Position numbers and translations under genes: made by a program | Part shown: in pieces, positions 8,908 through 17,818 of the stretch | How the letters are laid out: the number at the start of each line of letters is the position of its first letter | Position numbering within the stretch: position 1 is the first letter of the stretch | Source of the DNA: Rhizobium viscosum | GTDB lineage: Bacteria > Pseudomonadota > Alphaproteobacteria > Rhizobiales > Rhizobiaceae | Direction: 5' to 3' | Assembly: GCF_014873945.1 (NCBI RefSeq) | Contig: NZ_JADBEC010000002.1 | Span: forward strand, 1,426,001 to 1,490,000 | DNA: 64,000 nucleotides | Notes under the pieces: generated by a model | What the model was told of the DNA's origin: nothing | Databases searched by the model: none | What the model saw: the letters and a program-made list of their open reading frames with translations, nothing else

Positions 8908-9522
8908 TCAACGCAGCCCCCATCCCAGAAGCAGCATCCCGCTCGCCGCCGTCCAACTGCCGACCACCCGCACGGCAATGCGCGTCCAGTCCCACTTCGC
9001 TTTCAGCACGGCAGCCGAGACGAAGGCGATCAAGACGAAGACGAGACCGGCCGACCCAGTGAGCGCAGGGAAACCGTCGCGAGCTGCTGAGTACGCCGAG
9101 CCGAAATTGTAACCTTCGAACGCGCCGAGCAGCAGGGCCAGCGATCCAGTTCCCCATGCCGGCATTCGAATGTCGGCAGCCGCCAGGGCACCCAGGATCA
9201 GCAACGGCAGACTTTCGATGGCCGGATTGAGGGCGAGCGGGCCGAACAGCATTCCCACAAGGCCAAATGCGACCCACGCTACCGGCAGGATCAGAACCGA
9301 AGCGCGGGCATGGTTCAGCCCTCGAAGTCCGGCAAATATACCAAGCGCGACGATGGGCAGGATGGCTTCCGGCGACATTGCGAAATGCACGATCCCGTCG
9401 TAGATCGGCCCAAGCCCCGTGTTGACGAGATGAGCGCTGGCGTCGACTGGCATTGCTGCGATCCCGATAGACGCCCATGCGGCTTGGATGCGACTTTTCC
9501 TGCGAGCCCCAACCTTTGTCAT
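8908..9522 (-). CDS. HupE/UreJ-like membrane protein (third copy)
   Basis: A 204-residue protein with six or so hydrophobic segments. After an exported-type N-terminus come 'HLVNTGLGPIYDGIVHFAMSPEAILPIVALGIFAGLRG', an Ala/Leu-rich set of helices and a final Gly-rich helix. The early His residues and the membrane layout resemble the HupE/UreJ group of (putative nickel/cobalt) permeases, though it is the most divergent of the three here. The ATG overlaps the TGA of the preceding HupE gene (ATGA at 9519-9522), so translation is coupled. Longer frames through this region join two genes and are not real. Confidence 0.75.
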   Translation of the reverse strand: MTKVGARRKSRIQAAWASIGIAAMPVDASAHLVNTGLGPIYDGIVHFAMSPEAILPIVALGIFAGLRGLNHARASVLILPVAWVAFGLVGMLFGPLALNPAIESLPLLILGALAAADIRMPAWGTGSLALLLGAFEGYNFGSAYSAARDGFPALTGSAGLVFVLIAFVSAAVLKAKWDWTRIAVRVVGSWTAASGMLLLGWGLR

Positions 9523-10118
9523 GCCAGTGCATTCCACAGGAAGACCGCTCCGACCGCTCCGATCGCGCCGCCTGCCGCCCTGACGGTGTTCTTGCCCCAG
9601 GGCCACTGGTAGAGCAGTCCGATGACAATACCGACCGCATGCAACAGTCCGGTCGCGATCACGAAGCCGAGGCTGAAGAACAAGGCGTTTTCTCCGAGTG
9701 GCAGTTCGGCACCGTGCGCGTAACCGTGGAAGATCGCGAAGATCCCGACCAGGATCGCCGCCGCGAACAGCGGCGGCCGGGTTTCGGTCAGGACGGCCGC
9801 CCCAAGCAGGACGCCCGAAAGGGCGATGCCAATTTCGACGCCCGGCATAGACACGCCCAGAAGGCCCAGGAAGCCGCCGAATGCCATGACGAGGGGAAAC
9901 GTGATCGGCAGCATCCAGATGGCGGGCTTTCCCAGTTGTGCGCCCCATAACCCCACCGCGATCATCGCCACCACGTGATCAAGTCCGGTTATCGGATGGA
10001 TGAACCCGGTCGCGAAACCCGACGCGCCGCCCGTCCCGACATGGGCTTCGGCGACGCCCGCAGAGAGCAGGAATGCAGTAGCGAACAGGCCCATGCCGCG
10101 AAGTGCTGAGCGTCTCAT
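9519..10118 (-). CDS. HupE/UreJ family protein
   Basis: A 199-residue protein: a signal-like N-terminus ending VAEAHVGTG, then 'FIHPITGLDHVVAMIAVGLWG', which holds the HP...DH metal-ligand motif of HupE/UreJ. Further on is 'FHGYAHGAELP' with two more His, followed by three C-terminal helices. HupE and UreJ are associated with hydrogenase or urease loci and are thought to carry Ni2+; no such enzyme genes occur in this window, so the metal is an open question. It is coupled by ATGA overlaps to genes on both sides. Confidence 0.88.
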   Translation of the reverse strand: MRRSALRGMGLFATAFLLSAGVAEAHVGTGGASGFATGFIHPITGLDHVVAMIAVGLWGAQLGKPAIWMLPITFPLVMAFGGFLGLLGVSMPGVEIGIALSGVLLGAAVLTETRPPLFAAAILVGIFAIFHGYAHGAELPLGENALFFSLGFVIATGLLHAVGIVIGLLYQWPWGKNTVRAAGGAIGAVGAVFLWNALA

Positions 10119-11149
10119 GCGGCTCCCCCCAACATTGCTGCGATGCGATCAATCGTCCAATACGCGCCCAATATCCCGACCACGTAGGCGGGCATCAGTT
10201 CCAGGCCGCGCGGCAACCTGATCTCGATCGATTTCAAGGCTGCGATGAGCAGGACAATGAGCCCGACGAAGACCAATTGACCCGCCTCGACGCCCAGATT
10301 GAACATCAGCAGCGCAAACGGAATGTCTCCCTGCGGCAGGCCGAGGGCCGTCAGTCCGCTTGCGAATCCGAAGCCGTGCAGCAGCCCGAAGGCGAAGGAC
10401 ACGATCCATGGGTGGCGAATCGTAAAGCTTGTCTGCCCGCGCCATACCCGGACGATCTCCGGACCTAGAAACAGGGTGGACAGGGCGATCATCGCATTGA
10501 GCGGCAACGCCGGAATTTCGACCTTGCCCAGCGTTGCGGCGGCGAGTGTGATCGAATGGGCGACCGTGAAGGCGGTGATCGTCTTCACCAGCATCCACCG
10601 CGAGCGGACGATGAAGAGCAGGCCGAAGACGAACAGCAGATGATCGATACCGAGAAGGATGTGCTGGAAGCCGCTCACGAAGTAGACTCTTGCCGCGGCC
10701 AGTGGACTGCGCGTGGCGGCGAAGTCGATCCATGGCTGGGAGGGGTGGATCATCGTCATCTCGACGGTGCCGTCCAGCAAGTGAACGCGGACCAGCACAT
10801 CGGTGATCGTCGCCTGCAGACCGACGAATTCGACACGCTTACCTGCAAGACCAGCGCCATCTGTCTCGATCACCCGCGTCTGGACAAGTGAATCCGGAAG
10901 GTCGCGCTCGGCCGGCTCCGTCACATTGCGCACGCTCTCGGGAAAGCGCAGAACGATCGGGAGCCGCATGCCTGACAGCATGGGCGTGCGCCAAACGACC
11001 TTGTAGCGGTTAGCCGCCATCTCATCGATCTGCAGATAGGCGGGCCGTATCTCGTGGGCGACGGCGCCCGAGACAAACGCGACGGCTGCCACGACGGCAC
11101 CAAGCAGCAAACGGCAAAGCGACATGGGTAACGTCAACTGGGCGCTCAT
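10115..11149 (-). CDS. HupE/UreJ family protein with periplasmic N-terminal domain
   Basis: 344 residues in two parts. Residues about 30-150 are a soluble exported domain beginning 'AHEIRPAYLQI'. The rest is a six-helix membrane domain with 'GFQHILLGIDHLLFVFGLLF', 'FTVAHSITLAAATLG' and 'LLHGFGFASGL', the His/Asp motifs of the HupE/UreJ_2 group. These motifs suggest divalent metal transport. The start codon overlaps the stop of the isomerase gene upstream (ATGA at 11146-11149) and the 3' end overlaps the next HupE gene the same way. Confidence 0.88.
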   Translation of the reverse strand: MSAQLTLPMSLCRLLLGAVVAAVAFVSGAVAHEIRPAYLQIDEMAANRYKVVWRTPMLSGMRLPIVLRFPESVRNVTEPAERDLPDSLVQTRVIETDGAGLAGKRVEFVGLQATITDVLVRVHLLDGTVEMTMIHPSQPWIDFAATRSPLAAARVYFVSGFQHILLGIDHLLFVFGLLFIVRSRWMLVKTITAFTVAHSITLAAATLGKVEIPALPLNAMIALSTLFLGPEIVRVWRGQTSFTIRHPWIVSFAFGLLHGFGFASGLTALGLPQGDIPFALLMFNLGVEAGQLVFVGLIVLLIAALKSIEIRLPRGLELMPAYVVGILGAYWTIDRIAAMLGGAA

Positions 11150-12090
11150 TGTGCTGACAACTCAATCTGGGCACCAGCACCCGTGGGAGCTTCCAAGGCC
11201 CGAAGGTCATCCGCGGTTATTGTCGGCAGGCTCACGACATAGCGTGAACGCATCTCTCTGAGAGCGTTGCTCTTCACCTCAGCGTAGCGCTCATCGAGCC
11301 ATGCCGATTTGACGGCGGGTGCCACTTCCTCGAAAGCAGGAACTCGTCCGGGTTCGATGGAATCGACCCATATGAGATGCCAGCCGTAGCCTGACTGTAC
11401 GGGTCCTTGCCAGGATCCCGGTTTCAGGGTGAAGAGCGCCTTGGCAAAGTCCGGTCCGAACTCCTTGGCCATCTGATCGGGCGTGGCGTCGCCGTAGTAG
11501 TTCCGGAACATGAACGGGTCGGCGACCGAAGCGACCTCCGGCGAGTCCGCAGGTTTGCCGGAGACGGAAGGGATGGCGGCTTCGGCAGCCTCGCGAGCGG
11601 CCTCGCCATGCTTGTCAAATGAGAAGTAGAGATGACGAAAGCTCAGGTGTGGCGAAAGCGCGAAGCGGTCCGAGCGTTTCGCATACCACTCCTCGATTTG
11701 CGCATTGCTTGGCTCGTCCAGCGTCGCCAGGTCGGCGGCGAGGAAGTCCATTTTCTGGGCCAGCCTGCGCTTGATGATCTCGTCGTCGCGATCAAGACCG
11801 AGGGAGACGGCCTCGCGAAACAAAATCTCTTCGGTGACCTTCTGGTCCATGAGGCTTTGCATCTCGTCCGGCGTCGGTGCGGGCCGGCCCTGCGCCAGCC
11901 AGGTCACCGCAAGCTGACGAACGTCATCCTTCGTAAGAATGATTTTCTGCTGATCGACGACTTCCTCGGGCATGGGGGTGAACAGGCGGTAGCCACCGAA
12001 CACAACCACGCCGACAACGACGAAGTGAAGGAGCGGTTCGCTCAGAAGCCGCTGCCACTTCTTTTTCGGGGCGTCGGACAGAACCTTCAT
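11146..12090 (-). CDS. Parvulin-type peptidyl-prolyl cis-trans isomerase, membrane-anchored
   Basis: A 314-residue protein with one N-terminal transmembrane helix ('LHFVVVGVVVFGGYRLF'), a helical chaperone-like region and a C-terminal rotamase domain ('LSFRHLYFS', 'FGPDFAKALFTLKPGSWQGPVQSGYGWHLIWVD', 'PAFEEV'), as in PpiC/SurA/PpiD. It would assist folding of exported proteins on the periplasmic side. The ATG at 12090 was preferred to a GTG two codons earlier. It sits between the exported Cys/HEAT protein and three HupE proteins and is a candidate folding partner for them. Confidence 0.87.
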   Translation of the reverse strand: MKVLSDAPKKKWQRLLSEPLLHFVVVGVVVFGGYRLFTPMPEEVVDQQKIILTKDDVRQLAVTWLAQGRPAPTPDEMQSLMDQKVTEEILFREAVSLGLDRDDEIIKRRLAQKMDFLAADLATLDEPSNAQIEEWYAKRSDRFALSPHLSFRHLYFSFDKHGEAAREAAEAAIPSVSGKPADSPEVASVADPFMFRNYYGDATPDQMAKEFGPDFAKALFTLKPGSWQGPVQSGYGWHLIWVDSIEPGRVPAFEEVAPAVKSAWLDERYAEVKSNALREMRSRYVVSLPTITADDLRALEAPTGAGAQIELSAQ

Positions 12091-12098
12091 AAGCACAC

Positions 12099-13280
12099 CT
12101 ATTGTCGTTGATCAGCAGAAGGACCCGAAGCTGCTTGAGCAGTGGTCAGCGGACTGCGTTTGAGATAGCTGAGGATCGCGAACTGCTCTGCGGGATCGCG
12201 GACCGCCTTCGACCTGATGATGGCGACATAGTCCGCGGTCGCATCCCAGGCCTCCCAATCCGCCAGTTCCATGGCGACGAATCCTGCCATCGGCTTGCGG
12301 GCCTTGATGAAGTAGCGATAGGCCTCGATCACCCGCCGGCGGGTAATGCTACCGTCGGCTCCGCCATGGACGCTCAGCGCGAGAAGAGCCGCCTGGATTT
12401 CCGGCAGGGTCCGCTGGCGATCGGCAAAGAAGGTTGTTTCCAGCCAGTCGACGCGGCCCGCACCACGCAATTCCAGGTCGGCCGCCAGCAAAGCCGAAAG
12501 GTTGGTCGCGTCCCGTGTCTTCAACGCCGTGTCGATTTGCTGTTCAAGTGCGACGGCTGTACCGGCACCGCCTGCGATCCCCAGCAGCAACGTGTAGGCG
12601 GCACGTCGGGAAGCCAATGTCGGATCGTTGGTCCAGGTCACGAGTTTGGCAGCCTCGAGCTGCGGCTTGAGCAGCCGGGTCACGCCATAGGGCGCGCGCG
12701 ACAGCTCGCCATAAGCGATCTCGGCCACCAAAGGCTCGGGGCTTTCAAGTTGCCGCGCGACGACCACAATCCGTTCGCGCCATTCGGCGTCGGTCAGATA
12801 CGAGGATGTGAGGGTCAGTTGCGGCCAAATTCTTGTCGGCGTCTCTGCGCTTTGCTTCGTCTGCGCGAGTTGTCGTAGCCACTCGGCAAAGTCGGTCGGC
12901 ATTGCACCCAAACTCGTCCATTTCTCCGAAACCGTGTCGTGGAGGAGAAGCAAGGGCTTCTCGTTGAGTTTCGCCGCCTCTGCGTCCCCGACAGTCAGAC
13001 CGTCGACGGACATCACAGCCTCGGCGACTGGGGTCGACAGTCCGGGCTGCACGACGACATCGCCGACCGTGCCGTCTCCCTTGACGATTTCCATGACGCG
13101 GAACCTGCCTTGCCCATCCACCGGAGCGGCGATCACGGCCTGATCCGCGGCGTCGAGCTTCTGGCCGGGAGTGACCACCAGCCCCGAGAAGCAAATGGCG
13201 CAGGCCTGGGCATTCCCGGCGAACCCCAGGATCACGCAGCCGAGGCTCACAAGCAGCCGGACGGATGCTTTCGCTATCAT
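12099..13280 (-). CDS. Exported protein with CxxC and HEAT-like helices
   Basis: 393 residues. A signal peptide ends just before 'CAICFSG', giving a CxxC near the mature N-terminus that could bind metal or act as a thiol pair; a lipoprotein is also possible. A beta-rich part follows ('VIAAPVDGQGRFRVMEIVKGDGTVGDVVVQPG'), then a long alpha-helical region with HEAT-like helix pairs. The ATG at 13280 has GGAGAG upstream. I do not know a named family. The tight placement between the DUF3604 gene and the isomerase suggests one functional unit. Confidence 0.75.
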   Translation of the reverse strand: MIAKASVRLLVSLGCVILGFAGNAQACAICFSGLVVTPGQKLDAADQAVIAAPVDGQGRFRVMEIVKGDGTVGDVVVQPGLSTPVAEAVMSVDGLTVGDAEAAKLNEKPLLLLHDTVSEKWTSLGAMPTDFAEWLRQLAQTKQSAETPTRIWPQLTLTSSYLTDAEWRERIVVVARQLESPEPLVAEIAYGELSRAPYGVTRLLKPQLEAAKLVTWTNDPTLASRRAAYTLLLGIAGGAGTAVALEQQIDTALKTRDATNLSALLAADLELRGAGRVDWLETTFFADRQRTLPEIQAALLALSVHGGADGSITRRRVIEAYRYFIKARKPMAGFVAMELADWEAWDATADYVAIIRSKAVRDPAEQFAILSYLKRSPLTTAQAASGPSADQRQ

Positions 13281-13353
13281 GGAACTCTCCATTACCAGCC
13301 AGTCTCCAATCGCGGCCGACTTAGGTCGGCTCGCGGTCAACGAAGCTGCCGGT

Positions 13354-15594
13354 TCAGAACGGGGCTTTCTGCTGCGTCACGGGATCGAGCATCTGTGGTG
13401 TCGGCACCACTTCGTAGTTTGCGAAGCCGAACTCGTTGCTGCGCGCCGCGTAGTATTTGTCGCCGAGCTTGTAGACGGTTGCCTCGTACGGGGCATTGTT
13501 GAGGGTGGTGACAATCGCCCCGTCCTTGATGGCGTAGGCGGTGCCCTGCCCCGTCAGGCCTCCATGCAACACGTCCCCGATCTCGCTGGGCTTCGGGATC
13601 GCGCCGTTGACGTTGTTGACGAGCCGCTGGCCGGACGTGGTCCAGGCGATGTTGAAGACTTCACCTGTGACGTTGTTGCGGACCCAGCTCGACTTGCCGA
13701 CGACGAGGTCGGTGAGTGCTTTAGAATCAAGCGCCGTAGCACCTTGCTGCTTCAGATCGGCAACGGTCGTGCCTTTATCGGCGGCAGCACGCAGTTGCTG
13801 GGTCGGCGTATACCAGATTGGCGAGCTCCATGCGCGTTCCTGAACGGTCGCCGCGACATTGTCGGGCGGCGCAATGCCCAGTTCCTTTGCCTGGATGGTA
13901 GTCCAGCGTGGCGTCGGAATCTCGAGGGTGCGCAGATAGTAGAAGGCATCGAGGCTAGGATCGAATTCGGGGTCCGTCCACGAGCCCTTCAGTTCGACCG
14001 CACCGATGGAATTGGTGTAGCTGGCGTCGGAGATGTTCACAGTGCTGCCGATCGGGGGAACGATGCCTGTGAATTCGTCGGGCGTGCGGTTCCCGGCCCA
14101 GGCGACGTCGTAGACCTTCTCGAAGCTTTGGCCATGCTTCGACCAACCCTTGACGATCTGGATGCGGTCGAGATTGCCGGAGGTCGGGTCCTTCACCGCC
14201 CAGACCGCGAACGAAGGCGCCTTTGCCTCTCCGAGAGGCGGCAGGTCGCCGCCCATCGGCACGCCGCTGGCATAGGCCGTCTTGATCCAGTCCGCTTTGG
14301 CCATGTCCTGCGCGGCAGGGCTGGCGAAGAACCTTACCTTGATGTGAGGTCCGCTGGTGGCAAAGGTTTCCTTACGCTGCATGGCGTCGAAGAGCGACGC
14401 GCGGGTGTTTTCTTCCGCCCAGACACCCGTGAGACCCGCGGGATTCTCGAGCCTGACGTCGAGCCCCGCGAAGACGTAACCCGACATTCGCTGCTTGATG
14501 TCGCCGTCGTTGCGTGCGTGGCCGCCGAAGAAATTGTCCTGGCGATAGGGTACGCCCGTATTGTGCGAATCCGATCCGCCGACGAAGCCGGTCTTATAGG
14601 GATTGAATCCCTTAGCCTCGACCATCGCGAGGCCATCCTTGAGCGCTTGGCGTATATAGCTGCCGGAGACGGTCGGGAAGCGCCCTGCCGGATCTCCGAG
14701 CAGATACGTCAGGATTTCAAAGTTGGCGAACTCGTCGTTGGGAGATAAAGTCGGGTGTGTCTCGGACGCTCCCTTGATTTGCTTGATCTCGCTCAGCCGC
14801 TCGTTGCGGTCACGCGATGCCGCCCAGGCAGCATCAATGGGACGTCCCTTTTCGTCAACGTCGGTCGGAAACATATGGCCGTCTGAGAGATTGGCATTGT
14901 GGGAGATTGCCAGAAGGTCGTTGCCCGCCTTGCGCTGGCCATCCATCCAGCTCCATAGGTCCGACGGGTCGCTTGAGTCGATCGAACTGTAGGGCATCTC
15001 CGGGACTTTGGCGCAGTCGCGGAAGAACACGTTGCGGTGCATGTTGCGGTTGTCTGGGGTCGACGTCCACTCATAAGAGCAGAAGGCTGTGAACTTGCCA
15101 GGCTCGTTCGCCTGATTGGCCATGTCGTTGTTCTGCTTCCAGACGGAGCCGGCGACCTGCGGGGATATTAGTTCCTCGATCGGCTTCTTGTCGACAATCG
15201 TGCCTCCGAGCCAGAGATATATGCGCGTAATATCCGCCGGGTCGCGCACGATGAGCTTCTGTGCGATCGGAAGCTTGCTGATCGTCGAACCGGGAGTGTT
15301 CGCAAGCGCGACCGTCCCGACATATTCGGAGTGGTCGGTCACACCCATCCAGTCGAGCGGCGTGTCGATCTTGATGTCGTATCCGAGCGGATGTTTTATC
15401 GGCTCTCCCTTGGCATATCGGTATGCATCTGCTGGCGTGGTCTTCGTGTTGCCGAAGATGTAGGCGTCGAACGACCAGCCCGTGTGGACGTGCGTTTCGC
15501 CAAAGTATGCTTGCCTTTCCTGTGCCGATGCCGAGGCGGCGAAGGCGAGGATGGTGGAACTGAAGAGGATTGCTCTCATAGGTGTCCTGAGCAT
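13354..15594 (-). CDS. DUF3604 family exported protein
   Basis: A 746-residue protein with a signal peptide (to about residue 24, ASASA). The PHP-like motifs are 'YFGETHVHTGWSFDAYIFG' (the HxH of a metal site), 'WMGVTDHSEYVG' (DH), 'FCSYEWTS' and 'GFVGGSDSHNTGV'. These are the marks of DUF3604, distantly related to PHP phosphoesterases with a di- or trinuclear metal centre. Enzymatic activity is unproven. It heads the minus-strand operon that continues through the CxxC protein, the isomerase and three HupE proteins, so a metalloprotein supplied by its own metal importers is a reasonable inference. Confidence 0.88.
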   Translation of the reverse strand: MLRTPMRAILFSSTILAFAASASAQERQAYFGETHVHTGWSFDAYIFGNTKTTPADAYRYAKGEPIKHPLGYDIKIDTPLDWMGVTDHSEYVGTVALANTPGSTISKLPIAQKLIVRDPADITRIYLWLGGTIVDKKPIEELISPQVAGSVWKQNNDMANQANEPGKFTAFCSYEWTSTPDNRNMHRNVFFRDCAKVPEMPYSSIDSSDPSDLWSWMDGQRKAGNDLLAISHNANLSDGHMFPTDVDEKGRPIDAAWAASRDRNERLSEIKQIKGASETHPTLSPNDEFANFEILTYLLGDPAGRFPTVSGSYIRQALKDGLAMVEAKGFNPYKTGFVGGSDSHNTGVPYRQDNFFGGHARNDGDIKQRMSGYVFAGLDVRLENPAGLTGVWAEENTRASLFDAMQRKETFATSGPHIKVRFFASPAAQDMAKADWIKTAYASGVPMGGDLPPLGEAKAPSFAVWAVKDPTSGNLDRIQIVKGWSKHGQSFEKVYDVAWAGNRTPDEFTGIVPPIGSTVNISDASYTNSIGAVELKGSWTDPEFDPSLDAFYYLRTLEIPTPRWTTIQAKELGIAPPDNVAATVQERAWSSPIWYTPTQQLRAAADKGTTVADLKQQGATALDSKALTDLVVGKSSWVRNNVTGEVFNIAWTTSGQRLVNNVNGAIPKPSEIGDVLHGGLTGQGTAYAIKDGAIVTTLNNAPYEATVYKLGDKYYAARSNEFGFANYEVVPTPQMLDPVTQQKAPF

Positions 15595-15870
15595 CGACCT
15601 TATATCCCTGTGGCTCGTTGAACATCAGCAGCAAACAGAGGCTTCGCCCTCGGCCGCGATCGTCTTCGAAAGATCAGGAAGCGCAAGTATGTTACAGTAT
15701 CTTACGGTCGGGCCTTCCCCGATGACATAGTATCGCGACGCAAGAGAAGTCCGCCTGCCACAAGACCATTCTCTTATGGACGACGGTCAGGTTCTGCGCT
15801 AGGTTGTATTCGCAAACGGTGATATGCGTTGCATCAGCGACGACCCTCAAGAGCGGGTGAGGTGCAGGCC

Positions 15871-17682
15871 GTGCAGAACAAGTTGCCATCGGGGGGCGAG
15901 GATGCGCCGTCTCTGTCACGGCCTGAGCCGGCTCCGGATGGTATTCGAACTCAACTCGACCGCATCATCGCCAGTCCCGAATTCCCGTGTGTCGGTCGCA
16001 GTGCCGCATTCCTGACCTACGTGACGGAAGAAGCGCTTGCTGGCCGTGCAGAGCGCATCAAAGGCTACACGATCGCCGTCGAGGTCTTCAAGCGCAGCGA
16101 AGGTTTCAAACAGGACGATCCGGTCGTTCGGATCGAGGCCGGGCGTCTCAGGCGTCTGCTGGAACGCTATTATCTGGTAGCGGGCCAGCTTGATCCCATA
16201 AGGATCGACATCCCGAAAGGTGGATACGCGCCTTCCTTCGTCTGGAATGACAAGGTGGATGACGCCGCTGTGCACGATGTCCGTATACCAGCACCTCGAC
16301 GGTCGATCTTCAGGCTGCAGCACCTGATGCCGTTCGGTTTCGGAATTGGCGTAATGCTCGGCGTCGGTGCTGTCGCGATCGGCCTCTTCGCTCACCTGCT
16401 TCCAGGCCGATCGAAACCACTGGCATTTCAGGGAGGCCCGACGCTCGTCGTCGCTCCGTTCGCCGATCTTGGTGACGGGGCCCAATCGGAACTCTACTCG
16501 GTTGGCCTCACCGAAGAATTGCTGACAGCGCTTCCTCGCTTCAAGGAAGTGCACGTGTTCGGACGGGAGACATCCAGATCGCTGCCGCCGGGCGTTCCTG
16601 CCTCGCAGGTGCGAGGGGAACTTGGTGCCCGGTTTCTGCTCGCGGGCGGCGTGCGTGTTTCAGGCAATCGCGTGCGGGTGACAGCACGCCTGGTCGAGAC
16701 CGAGACCGACAAGATCCTCTGGTCCGCTACCTACGACGATGACACTCACATCCGCGACTTGTTCAGCATTCAGTCCGACGTGGCGAACAAGGTTGCGACT
16801 GCAGTCGCGCAGCCCTATGGAATCATGGCCCAGGCGGATGCCGTCAATCCGCCTCCTGACGATGTTGGAGTGTACACCTGCACGCTGGGCTTCTACGCCT
16901 ATCGTGCGCGGTTGACGGTAGACCAGCATGCGAACGTACGGAACTGTCTCGAGCACGCTGTGGAGCGATATCCGTCCTTCTCAACTGCATGGGCAATGCT
17001 CTCGATCATCTATCTCGACGAGGAACGGTTTCGGTTCAATACAAGGTCCGGCACGCCGGCGGCGGTCGAGCGCAGCCTAAGCGCCGCTCGGCGCGCAGTT
17101 CAACTGGACGCGGGCAACACGCGTGCGCTACAGGCTCTGATGACCGCGCTGTTCTTCAACCAGCAGGTCGCCGAGGCGTTGAAGGTCGGCGAACAGGCGT
17201 TGGAAACCAATCCAAACGATACTGAACTTCTGGGCGAGTTCGGCACGCGTGTAGCCCAGAGCGGGCAGTGGGAGCGAGGGGCAGCTCTACTGGATCGCGC
17301 GATCGAGCTCAATCCGGCTGCCGGGGGCTACTATCACGGAATGCGCGGCTTTGCAGCGTACATGCTTCATGACAAAAGGACGGCGCTCATCGAGATCAGT
17401 CGGGCGGACCTGCAGAAGTTCCCGCTGTATCACGCGGTTGCGGCGGTCATCTACGTGGACGCGGACATGATGGACGACGCGAGGCGCGAGGCTAGACGGT
17501 TCAACGAAATGCGTCCTGATTTCATTCCGAACATCGTCGCCGAGCTGAAATCGCGCAACTTCCAGCCCGCGGACCGGGCGAGATTGATCGCAGACATCAG
17601 GAAGGCCGGACTGCCTGCGGTGGATGAAGTTGAGGCGTCGATGGTGCTTCCGACGAAGGGGCGCCCGGTTTCTCTGCCCTAG
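15871..17682 (+). CDS. TolB-like/TPR regulatory protein with N-terminal rhizobial domain
   Basis: About 604 residues. The N-terminal domain reads 'RIIASPEFPCVGRSAAFLTYVTEEALAGRAERIKGYTIAVEVF' and 'DDPVVRIEAGRLRRLLERYY', ending 'IPKGGYAPSF', a module common in rhizobial proteins often labelled adenylate cyclase. One transmembrane helix ('GFGIGVMLGVGAVAIGLFAHLL') comes next, then a FlgO/TolB-like domain ('LVVAPFADLGD....LYSVGLTEELLTAL') and TPR-like repeats. No cyclase catalytic domain is visible. The GTG at 15871 was chosen for the GAGG upstream; earlier TTG/GTG codons are possible. It diverges from the DUF3604 operon. Confidence 0.8.
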   Translation: MQNKLPSGGEDAPSLSRPEPAPDGIRTQLDRIIASPEFPCVGRSAAFLTYVTEEALAGRAERIKGYTIAVEVFKRSEGFKQDDPVVRIEAGRLRRLLERYYLVAGQLDPIRIDIPKGGYAPSFVWNDKVDDAAVHDVRIPAPRRSIFRLQHLMPFGFGIGVMLGVGAVAIGLFAHLLPGRSKPLAFQGGPTLVVAPFADLGDGAQSELYSVGLTEELLTALPRFKEVHVFGRETSRSLPPGVPASQVRGELGARFLLAGGVRVSGNRVRVTARLVETETDKILWSATYDDDTHIRDLFSIQSDVANKVATAVAQPYGIMAQADAVNPPPDDVGVYTCTLGFYAYRARLTVDQHANVRNCLEHAVERYPSFSTAWAMLSIIYLDEERFRFNTRSGTPAAVERSLSAARRAVQLDAGNTRALQALMTALFFNQQVAEALKVGEQALETNPNDTELLGEFGTRVAQSGQWERGAALLDRAIELNPAAGGYYHGMRGFAAYMLHDKRTALIEISRADLQKFPLYHAVAAVIYVDADMMDDARREARRFNEMRPDFIPNIVAELKSRNFQPADRARLIADIRKAGLPAVDEVEASMVLPTKGRPVSLP

Positions 17683-17818
17683 CCGCAGATCCCAGGATGG
17701 CCGTCGCAGCACAGAACATACCAGAAGTTACGGGCGCTCCGTGACTTTGGGAGATAGGTTTTCTTGCCGGAGTGGGTTGTCGGCTTCGGATGTGTCGGGT
17801 TTCAATTGAGGGTGATCG

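Noticed and set aside
13171..14748. 525-residue antisense frame opposite the DUF3604 gene
   Set aside because: Random-like composition; the opposite strand encodes intact DUF3604 motifs.
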